Below are positions 15,110-23,565 of a stretch of 36,135 nucleotides of DNA, piece by piece. The notes beneath the pieces were generated by a model. The model worked only from the letters and a program-made list of their open reading frames with translations. It searched no databases and was not told the DNA's origin. Source of the stretch: Paraburkholderia gardini. GTDB lineage: Bacteria > Pseudomonadota > Gammaproteobacteria > Burkholderiales > Burkholderiaceae. The position numbers were made by a program, and so were the translations under genes. The stretch covers positions 1-36,135 of the forward strand of contig NZ_CAJQYY010000041.1 of assembly GCF_907164575.1 (NCBI RefSeq), in the 5' to 3' direction. Each line of letters starts with the position of its first letter. Positions within the stretch are counted from its first letter, which is position 1.

Positions 15110-16747
15110 TTACATCGCGCGCAATGCGAACCGTTTGAGCTTGCCCGTTTCAGTGCGCGGCAAGGCGTCGATGAACGTGATCACGCGCGGGTATTTGTAT
15201 GGCGCAATCGTATTTTTCACGAAATCCTGCAGTTGCGCGACCAGTTTGTCGCTGGGCGCATAGTTCGGGCGCAGCACGACAAATGCCTTCACGATCTGGC
15301 CGCGAGTTTCGTCGGCTGCGCCCACGACGCCGCATTCGGCTACCGCTTCATGCTGCATCAGCGCGCTTTCGACCTCCGGACCGGAGATGTTGTAGCCCGC
15401 GGATACGATCATGTCGTCGGCGCGCGCCTGGTAAAAAATGTAGCCGTCATCGTCCTGATACACCGAATCGCCGGGCAGATTCCAGCCGTCGCGCACGAAT
15501 TTCAGCTGACGCTCGTCCGCAAGATAGCGGCAGCCGGTCGGGCCGCGCACCGCGAGCTTGCCGATCGTGCCGCGCGGCACGGGCTGCATCGCGTCGTCGA
15601 CAACCTGCACGACGTAGCCCGGCACCGCACGGCCGATCGCATTCGGGCGTGCATCGTCCTCCGAAGCGGAGACGAAAATATGGATTAGCTCCGTGCCGCC
15701 GATGCCATCGATCATCTCAATGCCGCTTGCACCGCGCCATAGCGCGCGCGTCGAATCGGGCAGCGCCTCGCCAGCGGACACGCTTTTGTGCAGGCTCGAT
15801 GTATCGAAGCGCGGCAATAGCGGCGCCATCTGGCGATAGAACGTGGGCGCGGTGAACATGATCGTCGCGCGAAAGCGTTCGACGGTTTGCAGCAACGTTT
15901 CCGGCGTGAGCCGTTCGATCAGCACCGTCGATGCGCCCGCGCGCAGCGGAAAGCACAGCATGCCGCCAAGGCCGAACGTGAACGCGAGCGGCGGCGTGCC
16001 GCAAAACACGTCGACCGGCGAAGGCTTGAGTATGTGGCGCGGAAACAGATCGCACATCGCGAGCACGTCGCGATGAAAATGCATGCAACCTTTTGGCGCA
16101 CCTGTCGTGCCGCTCGTGAACGCGATCAGGCACACGTCGTCGCCGGCCGTATCGCACGCGGTGAACGTTTCAGGTTTGCCGGCGGCGAGCGTTTCGAGCG
16201 AATCCGCCGAATCGTCGTGAAAGACCCGGGTTTGCGTGAGGTCCGGACAATGGTATTCGTCGTTGCTGTCGGCACAGCGCTTCAGTTCGTCGAAAAGACG
16301 CGTGTCGCACAAGGCGGCGCCGATCTTCGCCTTGTCGATGATCTGCTTGAGTTCCTTGGCGCGCAGCAGCGGCATGGTCGGCACCACGACGAGGCCAGCC
16401 TTGAGCGCGGCGAGAAACGCGACCGCCATCTGCAACGTATTCGGGCCGCGCAGCAGCAGACGATTGCCCGGCCGCAGGCCCATGTCTTCGACGAGCACGC
16501 GGGCGCTGCGATTCACGAGCGCAAGCAGTTCGCCGTAGGTGGTGGCTTGAGGGCGGCCGTCCACTTCCGACCAGATCGCGGGACGTTCCCGATATCCGGC
16601 CTCCACGCCGCGATCCAGCAGTTCGGTCGCACAGTTAAAGCGCGCGGGATACGCCACGTCCGGGTTGTCCAGCAGAAACACCGGCCATTGATCCTGCGGC
16701 GGCAGATTGTCCCGCGCAAAGGTATCGACGTGTGCTGACGGTTCCAT
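15110..16747 (-). CDS. abmG: 2-aminobenzoate-CoA ligase (benzoate-CoA ligase family)
   Basis: A 545-residue AMP-forming acyl-CoA synthetase of the benzoate-CoA ligase subfamily. The P-loop TSGTTGAPKG is at residues 211-220, GGTEL near residue 350, GDSVYQDDDGYIFYQARADD near residue 425, and the catalytic Lys lies in ETGKLKRF near the C-terminus. GGGAG precedes the ATG. It would activate the aromatic acid to its CoA thioester with ATP in the cytoplasm, the first step of the pathway. The 2-aminobenzoate call comes mainly from context: the fused 2-aminobenzoyl-CoA monooxygenase/reductase and the Rid protein are in the same operon. Benzoate or salicylate activation cannot be excluded from sequence alone. 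Confidence 0.85.
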   Translation of the reverse strand: MEPSAHVDTFARDNLPPQDQWPVFLLDNPDVAYPARFNCATELLDRGVEAGYRERPAIWSEVDGRPQATTYGELLALVNRSARVLVEDMGLRPGNRLLLRGPNTLQMAVAFLAALKAGLVVVPTMPLLRAKELKQIIDKAKIGAALCDTRLFDELKRCADSNDEYHCPDLTQTRVFHDDSADSLETLAAGKPETFTACDTAGDDVCLIAFTSGTTGAPKGCMHFHRDVLAMCDLFPRHILKPSPVDVFCGTPPLAFTFGLGGMLCFPLRAGASTVLIERLTPETLLQTVERFRATIMFTAPTFYRQMAPLLPRFDTSSLHKSVSAGEALPDSTRALWRGASGIEMIDGIGGTELIHIFVSASEDDARPNAIGRAVPGYVVQVVDDAMQPVPRGTIGKLAVRGPTGCRYLADERQLKFVRDGWNLPGDSVYQDDDGYIFYQARADDMIVSAGYNISGPEVESALMQHEAVAECGVVGAADETRGQIVKAFVVLRPNYAPSDKLVAQLQDFVKNTIAPYKYPRVITFIDALPRTETGKLKRFALRAM

Positions 16748-16774
16748 CAGGGTCTCCCGGAACGAGTGAGATGT

Positions 16775-17179
16775 TTAGCGAACTTCGTGAGGAATCACGG
16801 CGGTCGCTTCGATTTCGACCTTTGCTTCGTCTTCGATGAGCGCAACCACCTGAACCGCGCTCATCGCGATGTCGTAATCGCCGATCAGTTCACGAAACGC
16901 GCCACCGATTTCCTTGAGCGAAGCGAGGTACTCGTGTTTGTCGGTGACGTACCACGTCAGACGCACCAGATGCTCCGGCTTGCCGTTTGCTTCGCGCAGC
17001 ACCGCGACCACGTTGCGCAGCGCCTGGATCGCCTGCGCGGCGAATTCGGTGCTCTGGAATTTCGCGGATTCATCCCAGCCGATCTGTCCGGCGATGAAAA
17101 CCTGCGTGCCGCTCGCGGCGACGCCATTTGCGTAACCGCGCGGCTTGACCCAACCGGCGGGCAGCAGAGATTTTTTCAT
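16775..17179 (-). CDS. Rid family (YjgF/RidA-like) protein
   Basis: A 134-residue trimeric-type Rid protein with GTQVFIAGQIGWDESAKF, the RNVVAVLREANG helix and the C-terminal VEIEATAVIP strand. Its ATG overlaps the thioesterase stop by four bases, with AGGAG upstream. RidA proper hydrolyses reactive enamines/imines using an Arg (R105 in E. coli). By eye the equivalent position, about residue 114 in VVALIEDE, is not Arg, so this is not an archetypal RidA deaminase. 2-Aminomuconate deaminase, another Rid relative, appears to lack that Arg too, so deamination remains possible. In this operon removal of the amino group from the dearomatised enamine is the attractive role, but it is inference. Confidence 0.88.
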   Translation of the reverse strand: MKKSLLPAGWVKPRGYANGVAASGTQVFIAGQIGWDESAKFQSTEFAAQAIQALRNVVAVLREANGKPEHLVRLTWYVTDKHEYLASLKEIGGAFRELIGDYDIAMSAVQVVALIEDEAKVEIEATAVIPHEVR

Positions 17180-17619
17180 GAGCGAAGCTCCTGCGTAGAT
17201 GGGCAATGCGGGGCGAACGCGGCCAGGGCGGCGGCGATGTCGCCGGGAATATCGATTGACGCGCCCGATTCGAGCGACGTCGTGACCAGCACCTGGTGCG
17301 CGCGAAAACGCACCTCGTCGCCGCACCGGCCGACGATGTCGATCCGGATGGAACGCCGGCCTCTAGCTGCCAGCGAAAGCGACAGCGTGACGGTTTCGCC
17401 CATCCGGCTTGGACGCGAAAACTCGCAGTCCAGCTTGACAATGGGCAGACCTACGCGCCGCGTTTCGATCATGTGCGCGTAGTCGACGGCAAGGCGCTCG
17501 GTGAACCAGTCCTCGACCAGCGCGTTGGTCATCACCAGATACTGCGGAAAATAGACGATGCCAGCCGGGTCGCAATGCGCGAAGCGGATGCGCACAGGCA
17601 ATTCGAACGTCGCGCTCAT
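17176..17619 (-). CDS. Acyl-CoA thioesterase, 4-hydroxybenzoyl-CoA thioesterase type
   Basis: A 147-residue single hotdog-fold protein. The family signature HCDPAGIVYFPQYLVM lies at about residues 15-30, with the Asp that is catalytic in Pseudomonas 4-hydroxybenzoyl-CoA thioesterase. The ATG at 17619 overlaps the acyl-CoA dehydrogenase stop by four bases and its own stop overlaps the Rid start, so it is translationally coupled on both sides. In the operon it could release CoA from stalled aromatic or alicyclic thioesters and so recycle CoA, or act as a regular pathway step. The substrate is not determined. Confidence 0.9.
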   Translation of the reverse strand: MSATFELPVRIRFAHCDPAGIVYFPQYLVMTNALVEDWFTERLAVDYAHMIETRRVGLPIVKLDCEFSRPSRMGETVTLSLSLAARGRRSIRIDIVGRCGDEVRFRAHQVLVTTSLESGASIDIPGDIAAALAAFAPHCPSTQELRS

Positions 17620-18827
17620 GGCGTCGGTTTCCTGCTTGCGCTTTCCAGAGCGTGCGCCTTGAGCACATCGCGCCCGACAATCAGTTGCTGCACTTCGGTC
17701 GCACCTTCGTAGATACGTAGCGCACGAATCTCGCGATACAGCATTTCGACGGCCGTGCCGCTTTGCACGCCCATACCGCCCCACAACTGGACGGCCGCAT
17801 CGATCACCTGCTGCGCGCCTTCGCTGGCATGCCACTTCGCCATCGCGGCTTCGCGCGTGACGCTTTCACCCTGATCGCGCAGCCACGCGGCGCGATAGAC
17901 AAGCAGGGCGCTGCTGTCGATGGTCAAGGCCATCTGCGCGAGCTTCGCCTGTGTCAGCTGGAAGTCGCCAAGCGTCTGGCCGAACATCTTGCGCGATGCC
18001 GCGCGTTCAAGACCCGCTTCCATCGCGTGACGCGCGAAGCCAAGCGCCGCCGCCGCAACCGACGTACGAAAGATATCGAGCGTGCGCATTGCGATCTTGA
18101 AGCCTTCGCCGGGTGTGCCGAGTATCTGGCCGCGCGGCACGCGCGCGCCTGTAAAGCGAAGACGTGCAAGAGGATGCGGCGCGATCACGTCGATGCGTTC
18201 GGCGATTTCCAGGCCCGGCGTATCCGCATCGACGACAAACGCACTGATGCCACGCGCGCCGGGCGCTTCGCCGGTTCGCGCGAAGACAACGTAGAAGTCA
18301 GCGATACCGCCGTTGGAAATCCACGTCTTTTCGCCGTCGAGCACATAGGCATCGCCGTCGATGCGCGCCGGGAGCGCCATTGCGGCAACGTCCGACCCGG
18401 CCTCGGGTTCGGAGAGCGCGAATGCGGCAATCGCTGTACCGCTGGCCACGTGAGGCAGATAGCGCTGCTTCTGCTCATGCGTACCCGCCAGCGAAATCGC
18501 GCCGGAGCCGAGACCCTGCATGGCAAGCGCGAAATCGGCGAGGCCGGAATGTTTAGCGAGCGTTTCGCGCAGCAGGCACACGGCACGCGTATCGATCGTG
18601 TCGCCATGACCGCCGTAAGCGACGCCGCCGACGCCGTATTTCAGCCAGCCCGCTTCGCCCAGCGCGCGGACGAGATGGCGACAGGTCGCGTCGACGTCAT
18701 CGTACTTTTGGTCACGAAGATGCGTGCTGGCCCACGCCTCGATGCCCACTGAGAGCTCGCGGTGACGGTCTTCAAAGAACGGCCACGCGAGCGCGCCGTG
18801 CATGTCTGGTTTAGCGAAGGCGTTCAA
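17616..18827 (-). CDS. Acyl-CoA dehydrogenase
   Basis: A 403-residue FAD-dependent acyl-CoA dehydrogenase. The signatures FALSEPEAGSDVAAMA and TWISNGGIADFYVV form the flavin-binding middle domain, and YREIRALRIYEGATEVQQLIVGRDVL (given here in two overlapping parts of the C-terminus) carries the IYEGxxE motif. The proposed start is TTG 18827, because GAGGGAG lies just upstream and it sits one base after the enoyl-CoA hydratase stop; the first ATG, at 18803, has no ribosome-binding site. It probably introduces a C=C bond during beta-oxidation of the ring-derived CoA ester, passing electrons to ETF. Confidence 0.9.
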   Translation of the reverse strand: MNAFAKPDMHGALAWPFFEDRHRELSVGIEAWASTHLRDQKYDDVDATCRHLVRALGEAGWLKYGVGGVAYGGHGDTIDTRAVCLLRETLAKHSGLADFALAMQGLGSGAISLAGTHEQKQRYLPHVASGTAIAAFALSEPEAGSDVAAMALPARIDGDAYVLDGEKTWISNGGIADFYVVFARTGEAPGARGISAFVVDADTPGLEIAERIDVIAPHPLARLRFTGARVPRGQILGTPGEGFKIAMRTLDIFRTSVAAAALGFARHAMEAGLERAASRKMFGQTLGDFQLTQAKLAQMALTIDSSALLVYRAAWLRDQGESVTREAAMAKWHASEGAQQVIDAAVQLWGGMGVQSGTAVEMLYREIRALRIYEGATEVQQLIVGRDVLKAHALESASRKPTP

Positions 18828-18838
18828 CTCAGTCTCCC
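18825..18838 (-). promoter_or_regulatory. Ribosome-binding site deciding a TTG start
   Basis: On the minus strand GAGGGAG is followed after six bases by TTG (18827-18825), the proposed start of the acyl-CoA dehydrogenase. The site lies inside the end of the enoyl-CoA hydratase coding region. The alternative ATG 24 bases further on has no such site. Confidence 0.6.
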
Positions 18839-19680
18839 TCGAACACGGGGCGCGACTTCGCCGCAAACGCGCGATACGCGCGGTCGAAATCGCGTGTGCT
18901 CATGCAGATCGCCTGCGCCTGCGCTTCGGATTCAATGGCTTCGTCGATGCTCATGCTCCATTCCTGATGCAGCATCTTCTTCGTGATGCCATGCGCGAAC
19001 GTTGGACCGGCGACGAGTTCGGCCGCGAGTTTCGCGGCTTCGTCGAGGAGCGCAGCCGGCTCGCACAGGCGGTTGTAGAAGCCCCACGCGAAGCCTTCCT
19101 CGCCGCTGGCGGAGCGGCCCGTGAGCAGCAGTTCGGTTGCGCGCCCCTGACCGATGATGCGCGGCAGGATCGAACACGCACCCATATCGCAGCCCGCAAG
19201 ACCGACGCGCGAAAACAGGAACGCGAGTTTGCTGCGCGCCGTGCCCAGCCTGAGATCGGATGCCATCGCGAGAATCGCGCCTGCGCCGGCGCACACGCCG
19301 TCGACAGCCGCGACGACCGGTTGCGGACAATGCCGGATTGCCTTGACGAGGTCGCCCGTCATGCGCGTGAACATCAGCAGTTCCGGCATGGGCAGGTCGA
19401 TCAGCGGACCGATGATTTCGTGCACGTCGCCGCCCGAGCAGAAGTTTTCGCCCGCTCCGTGAATCACGACGGCCTTCACGTCCGTTGCATACACCAGTTG
19501 ACGAAAGAGGTCGCGCAGTTCCGCGTACGATTCGAACGTCAGCGGATTCTTGCGCTCGGGACGGTTCAACGTGACCGTCGCGACGCCCGCGTTGACCGAC
19601 CATCCGAAATGCCGTGCTTCGTAGTTCGCGAGCGTCACGCGATTACCCGCGAGTAGTGCATCGGCGTTGTGTTGTGTCAT
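18829..19680 (-). CDS. Enoyl-CoA hydratase/isomerase family protein
   Basis: A 283-residue crotonase-fold protein. The oxyanion-hole segments are GAGENFCSGGDVHEI and VDGVCAGAGAILAMASDLRLG, followed by FLFSRVGLAGCDMGACSILPRIIG. The N-terminal 25 residues precede the fold proper (ATVTLNRPERKNPLTFESY). It lies 27 bases after the MarR gene and one base before the acyl-CoA dehydrogenase start. Crotonases hydrate enoyl-CoAs, isomerise double bonds or hydrolyse C-C bonds. In this operon it could hydrate the alicyclic enoyl-CoA or open the ring by hydrolysis of a cyclic beta-keto acyl-CoA, as some members do; sequence does not decide. Confidence 0.9.
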   Translation of the reverse strand: MTQHNADALLAGNRVTLANYEARHFGWSVNAGVATVTLNRPERKNPLTFESYAELRDLFRQLVYATDVKAVVIHGAGENFCSGGDVHEIIGPLIDLPMPELLMFTRMTGDLVKAIRHCPQPVVAAVDGVCAGAGAILAMASDLRLGTARSKLAFLFSRVGLAGCDMGACSILPRIIGQGRATELLLTGRSASGEEGFAWGFYNRLCEPAALLDEAAKLAAELVAGPTFAHGITKKMLHQEWSMSIDEAIESEAQAQAICMSTRDFDRAYRAFAAKSRPVFEGD

Positions 19681-19707
19681 GAACGTCTCCCTTCAATCCT
19701 GTTCGTA

Positions 19708-20274
19708 TCAGTTGCCGAGGGTGTCGAGGTTGTCGAGCAGATGCTTCTTGAGCTTGCCGAGCCGGCCATGTACCCGCGATTTTTCGTCGAGATCCAGGCC
19801 GCCGAACATTTCGACGACCCACTGTTCGTGCGCGATCGCCATCCTGTCGAACGATTTGCGGCCACTAGCCGTGAGCTTCACGCTGATCGAACGGCGATCG
19901 TTCGGATCGACGCCGCGCACGACGAGGCCTTCTTTTTCGAGCTGATCCGTGATGCCCGTTACGTTGCCGCCCGTCACCATCATGCGGCGCGACAGCTCGG
20001 TCATCTTCAGTCCATCGGGATGACGTTCGAGTTGGGCCATCAGATCGAAACGCGGCAACGTCGTGTCGAATTCGACGCGCAGGCGCTTGCGCAATTCCGC
20101 CTGCACGAGATTGGTCGTGGTCAGCATGCGCAGCCACAGGCGTAGACCCATGTGGCTGTCCGCGCCTGTACTCATCTCGAGATCGACCACGTTATCGGCC
20201 GGTTTGGCGACGCCTTTACGCGTCGTCCTTGCTTCAGAGGTGGGGTTTTTCTTTATTTTCGCGGTGGGACTCAT
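19708..20274 (-). CDS. MarR family transcriptional regulator of the 2-aminobenzoate operon
   Basis: A 188-residue MarR protein with an unusual Lys/Thr-rich N-terminal extension of about 40 residues before the fold. The winged helix is plain: LKMTELSRRMMVTGGNVTGITDQLEKEG for recognition (about residues 93-120, in two parts) and DPNDRRSISV for the wing. It lies inside the operon it probably controls: its ATG overlaps the dehydrogenase stop by four bases and the hydratase gene starts 27 bases after it. MarR proteins on CoA-dependent aromatic pathways commonly bind the aryl-CoA thioester. The likely operator is the dyad at 23465-23485 in the operon promoter. Confidence 0.9.
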   Translation of the reverse strand: MSPTAKIKKNPTSEARTTRKGVAKPADNVVDLEMSTGADSHMGLRLWLRMLTTTNLVQAELRKRLRVEFDTTLPRFDLMAQLERHPDGLKMTELSRRMMVTGGNVTGITDQLEKEGLVVRGVDPNDRRSISVKLTASGRKSFDRMAIAHEQWVVEMFGGLDLDEKSRVHGRLGKLKKHLLDNLDTLGN

Positions 20275-21056
20275 TCTATTTCTCCGCCTGAAACCGAGAT
20301 CGACTGGCCGGTGATCGCGTCCGAGCCGGCGCCGCACAGCCAGAGCACGCTGTTCGCGACTTCCTCCGGCGCGACGAAGCGGCGTTGGGGGTTCTGACGC
20401 AGCAGCGCTTCGCGCGCCTGCTGCTCGCTGCGCGAAGTCGTCGCGGTGATCTGCTCCAGCGACGCGCGCAGCAGTTCTGTTTCGGTGTAGCCGGGACATA
20501 CCGCGTTCACGGTGATGCCTTGAGTCGCCACCTCGCGCGCGAGCGAGCGGGTCAGTCCGATCACGCCGTGTTTCGCGGCGCAATAGGCCGCGACGTACGC
20601 GTAGCCCGTTTGCCCCGCCGTGCTCGCCACGTTGACGATGCGGCCCGCGTTGCGTTCGAGCATCGCAGGCAACACCGCGCGTGTGCACAGAAAAACGCCG
20701 GTGAGATTCACGTCGAGCATGCGTTGCCAGAGGGCCATGTCGGTTCGCGCGAACGGAGTTGCCTGCGCCTGACCCGCATTATTGATGAGCACCTCGACCG
20801 CGCCCAGGCGCGTGGTCGCTTCAGCAAATGCTGCCGTGACTGCGGCTTCCTGCGTGACGTCGACGCTAACGACGCTCACTTCGCCGGCACCGCTCAACGC
20901 TTCGCGTTGTGCTTCGAGCTTTGCGGTATCGCGGCCCATCAGCGTGACGCGTGCGCCCGCGCGCACGAGCGCCGCGGCGGTTGCCGCGCCAATGCCGCTG
21001 CCGCCGCCCGTGACGACGGCGTGCCGTCCTTCAACTCCCCGCCATGCGTGGCTCAC
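20271..21056 (-). CDS. SDR family dehydrogenase (3-hydroxyacyl-CoA dehydrogenase-like)
   Basis: A 261-residue classical short-chain dehydrogenase with TGGGSGIG at about residues 16-23, NNAG near residue 90, and Ser plus YCAAK near residues 145-162; it ends in ITGQSISVSGG. The start is GTG 21056, which overlaps the stop of the monooxygenase/reductase gene and has GGAGGG six bases upstream; its own stop overlaps the MarR start. In the 2-aminobenzoyl-CoA pathway the product of the first oxygenase/reductase carries ring keto groups, so reduction or later oxidation of a hydroxyl/keto pair on the CoA ester is the likely task. The direction and exact substrate are inferred. Confidence 0.9.
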   Translation of the reverse strand: MSHAWRGVEGRHAVVTGGGSGIGAATAAALVRAGARVTLMGRDTAKLEAQREALSGAGEVSVVSVDVTQEAAVTAAFAEATTRLGAVEVLINNAGQAQATPFARTDMALWQRMLDVNLTGVFLCTRAVLPAMLERNAGRIVNVASTAGQTGYAYVAAYCAAKHGVIGLTRSLAREVATQGITVNAVCPGYTETELLRASLEQITATTSRSEQQAREALLRQNPQRRFVAPEEVANSVLWLCGAGSDAITGQSISVSGGEIE

Positions 21057-23425
21057 GATGTGCCCTCCGCGCGCTGCGCGCGTTCCTGCGGCGAGAGCCG
21101 CGCGTTCTCCGCGGCCTGAGCGCGTTCGCGCTCAAGATTGCGTTCAAGCTGCGATTTCGCGGCGGTGTACTGCTTCGGCCATGCGATGTCGAAATAGCCG
21201 ATCCGTGCAGCCTCGTTGAGCGTCCACGAAGGATTCGCCAGATGCGGACGGGCGACCGCACACAGATCGGCACGCCCCGCCGCGATGATGCTGTTGACGT
21301 GATCCGCTTCCGAAATCGCACCGACAGCGATCGTGGCGATGCCCGCTTCGTTGCGGATGCGATCGGCGAACGGCGTCTGAAACATGCGGCCGTATACGGG
21401 TTTTTCTTCCTTGCTGACCTGTCCCGACGACACGTCGATCATGTCCACGCCCGCCGCCTTGAACGCGCGGGCGATGGCGACGGCGTCATCCGGTGTCGTG
21501 CCGCCGTCTACCCAGTCGTGCGCGGAAATGCGGACCGAAACCGGTTTGTCGGCAGGCCAGACCTTGCGGATCGCGGCGAACACCTGCAACGGATAACGCA
21601 GACGGTCTTCGAGCGAACCGCCGTATTCGTCGGTTCGATGGTTGGTGAGCGGCGAAAGGAAGCTCGACAGGAAATAGCCATGCGCGCAATGCAGTTCGAG
21701 CCAGTCGAAGGAAGCTTCAGCGGCCATTTCCGTCGCGCGCACGAACTGCGCTTCGATCGTGCGCAGATCGTCGTGCGTCGCTTCACGCGACCACTGGCTC
21801 ACACCGTGCAGATACTGTTGCGGCGACGCGGAAAGCAGCGGCCAGTTGTGATCGGGCAAAGGTTGATCGATGCCTTCCCATGCGACGCGCGTCGATGCCT
21901 TGGCGCCCGCGTGCCCCAGCTGCAAACCGATTTTTGCATCCGACTGTGCGTGCACGAAGTCGACAATCCGCCGCCAGGCATGGAGATGTTCAGATGCGTA
22001 CATGCCGGGACATCCGGGCGTGATGCGCGCTTCCGCGGAGACACATGTCATCTCCGTCATGACGAGCGCGGCGCCGCCCATCGCGCGTGCGCCGAGATGC
22101 ATCAGGTGATAGTCGCCCGCGATGCCATCGACCGCCGAATACTGTGCCATCGGCGAAACGACGACGCGATTTTCCAACGTCACGCCACGCAACGTGAAAG
22201 GCGTGAACATCGGCGGGACCGGACGGTTGCTTTCAGCGCGCGTCATGCCGGCTTCGCTTGCGAGCCAGTCTTCGAACTGCGAGACGTAACGTGCATCGCG
22301 CGCGCGAAGATTTTCGTGAGAGATACGCTGCGAGCGTGTGAGCAGCGAATAGGCGAACTGCTCCGGATCGAACGACGTATAGCGGTCGACGTTCTCGAAC
22401 CATTCTGTCGAATTACGCGCGGCGTTCTGGATGCGCAGAACGTCGACGCTGCGGACTTCGGTGTAGTGCCTGAGCGCATCGCTGAGGCTCTCGGGATGGG
22501 CGCTGATGCTGGTGGCCAGTTCGATCGCGTCTTCCAGTGCGAGCTTCGTGCCGGAGCCGATTGAGAAGTGCGCGGTGTGCGCTGCATCGCCCATGAGGAC
22601 GACCGGCGTTGTGCCGCCGTTGGCGCGCGGCTTCCAGTGCACCCATTCCCTGTTGATGACGCGCGGAAAGCGGATCCATTGCGACGAGCCGCGCAGATGG
22701 CTCGCGTTCGAAAGCAGCGGATTGCCGTCGAGGTATTGCGCAAAGAGGCGCTCGCAGAAGGCAATGCCTTCTTCCTTGCTCATTTCATCGAGACCCGCGG
22801 CGCGCCACACATGCTCAGGCGTTTCGACGATGAACGTCGACGTGTTGTCGTCGAAACGGTATGCGTGTGCCTGGAACCAGCCCCATTCGGTTTCTTCGAA
22901 GGCGAACGTGAACGCGTCGAAGAGTTTCTTCGTGCCGAGCCAGACGAAGCGGCAGTTGCGCATGTCGATGTCGGGCTGAAACGTGGAGACGTATTTCTGG
23001 CGGATCGCGCTGTTGGCGCCGTCGCACGCGATGATCAGGTCGGCTTCATAGACGTCGTCATCGGTGACCTGGGTTTCGAAGACGAGCTTGACGCCCAGTT
23101 CCTCGCAGCGCGCCTGCAGGATATTGAGCAGACGTTTGCGACCGATGCCGCAAAAGCCGTGGCCCGACGAGCGGACCTGTTTGCCGCGAAAGTTGATCTC
23201 GATGTCGTCCCAGTGATTGAACGCGTCGAGGATGCTGTCGGCGCTGGGCGCGTCAGCCGCGCGCAGGTTGCCGAGCGTCTGGTCGGAAAACACGACGCCC
23301 CAGCCGAAGGTGTCATACGGACGGTTGCGCTCGACAACGGTTACCTCGTGCTGCGGGTTCTGGCGCTTCATCAACAGCCCGAAATACAGGCCAGCCGGGC
23401 CTCCCCCAATACAGACGATACGCAT
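21053..23425 (-). CDS. abmA: 2-aminobenzoyl-CoA monooxygenase/reductase (fused flavoprotein)
   Basis: A 790-residue fusion. Residues 1-390 are an FAD-dependent aromatic hydroxylase: GGGPAGLYFG at the N-terminus, IACDGANSAIR near residue 135, and LMGDAAHTAHFSIGSG near residue 278. From about residue 406 the rest is an Old Yellow Enzyme-type FMN reductase (VVVSPMAQYS, QLGHAGAKAS, HCAHGYFLSSFLSPLTNHR, DEYGGSLEDR). This domain order and length match the Azoarcus evansii enzyme that hydroxylates and then reduces 2-aminobenzoyl-CoA to a non-aromatic product. Databases often label relatives salicylyl-CoA 5-hydroxylase/oxidoreductase. The Rid protein in the operon favours the amino substrate. It is the first gene of the operon, behind the promoter at 23456-23484. 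Confidence 0.9.
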   Translation of the reverse strand: MRIVCIGGGPAGLYFGLLMKRQNPQHEVTVVERNRPYDTFGWGVVFSDQTLGNLRAADAPSADSILDAFNHWDDIEINFRGKQVRSSGHGFCGIGRKRLLNILQARCEELGVKLVFETQVTDDDVYEADLIIACDGANSAIRQKYVSTFQPDIDMRNCRFVWLGTKKLFDAFTFAFEETEWGWFQAHAYRFDDNTSTFIVETPEHVWRAAGLDEMSKEEGIAFCERLFAQYLDGNPLLSNASHLRGSSQWIRFPRVINREWVHWKPRANGGTTPVVLMGDAAHTAHFSIGSGTKLALEDAIELATSISAHPESLSDALRHYTEVRSVDVLRIQNAARNSTEWFENVDRYTSFDPEQFAYSLLTRSQRISHENLRARDARYVSQFEDWLASEAGMTRAESNRPVPPMFTPFTLRGVTLENRVVVSPMAQYSAVDGIAGDYHLMHLGARAMGGAALVMTEMTCVSAEARITPGCPGMYASEHLHAWRRIVDFVHAQSDAKIGLQLGHAGAKASTRVAWEGIDQPLPDHNWPLLSASPQQYLHGVSQWSREATHDDLRTIEAQFVRATEMAAEASFDWLELHCAHGYFLSSFLSPLTNHRTDEYGGSLEDRLRYPLQVFAAIRKVWPADKPVSVRISAHDWVDGGTTPDDAVAIARAFKAAGVDMIDVSSGQVSKEEKPVYGRMFQTPFADRIRNEAGIATIAVGAISEADHVNSIIAAGRADLCAVARPHLANPSWTLNEAARIGYFDIAWPKQYTAAKSQLERNLERERAQAAENARLSPQERAQRAEGTS

Positions 23426-23455
23426 GCCGTGCTCCAGACGTGGATTTCTGGATTT

Positions 23456-23484
23456 AATTTAGTCCTTGATAGTTTAGATGTCAA
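23456..23484 (-). promoter_or_regulatory. Promoter of the 2-aminobenzoate operon
   Basis: On the minus strand TTGACA (23484-23479) and TAAATT (23461-23456) are separated by exactly 17 bases, a strong sigma-70 promoter. The monooxygenase/reductase ATG follows about 30 bases later with GGAG before it. Confidence 0.8.
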
Positions 23485-23485
23485 G
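23465..23485. promoter_or_regulatory. Probable MarR operator over the -35 region
   Basis: CTTGA (23465-23469) and TCAAG (23481-23485) form a 21-base dyad that includes the -35 hexamer and most of the spacer. The AT-rich TTGAT...GTCAA arrangement resembles MarR-family sites of other aromatic operons. Binding would block the operon promoter. The MarR gene in the operon is the obvious candidate. Confidence 0.6.
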
Positions 23486-23565
23486 TAAATGGGTGGAAGG
23501 ATGATATGGCTGGCGAGGTGAGGTTGATGCTAGAAATTAAAGGCGTCACTGGAAAATAAAAAGTG

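Noticed and set aside
21044..22564. A 506-codon plus-strand frame opposite the monooxygenase/reductase
   Set aside because: Arg-rich composition and no motifs; the minus-strand fusion protein explains the open frame.
21053..23425. Salicylyl-CoA 5-hydroxylase as the name of the fused flavoprotein
   Set aside because: A common database label, but the fused Old Yellow Enzyme domain and the linked Rid protein and ligase fit 2-aminobenzoyl-CoA monooxygenase/reductase better; kept only as an alternative.
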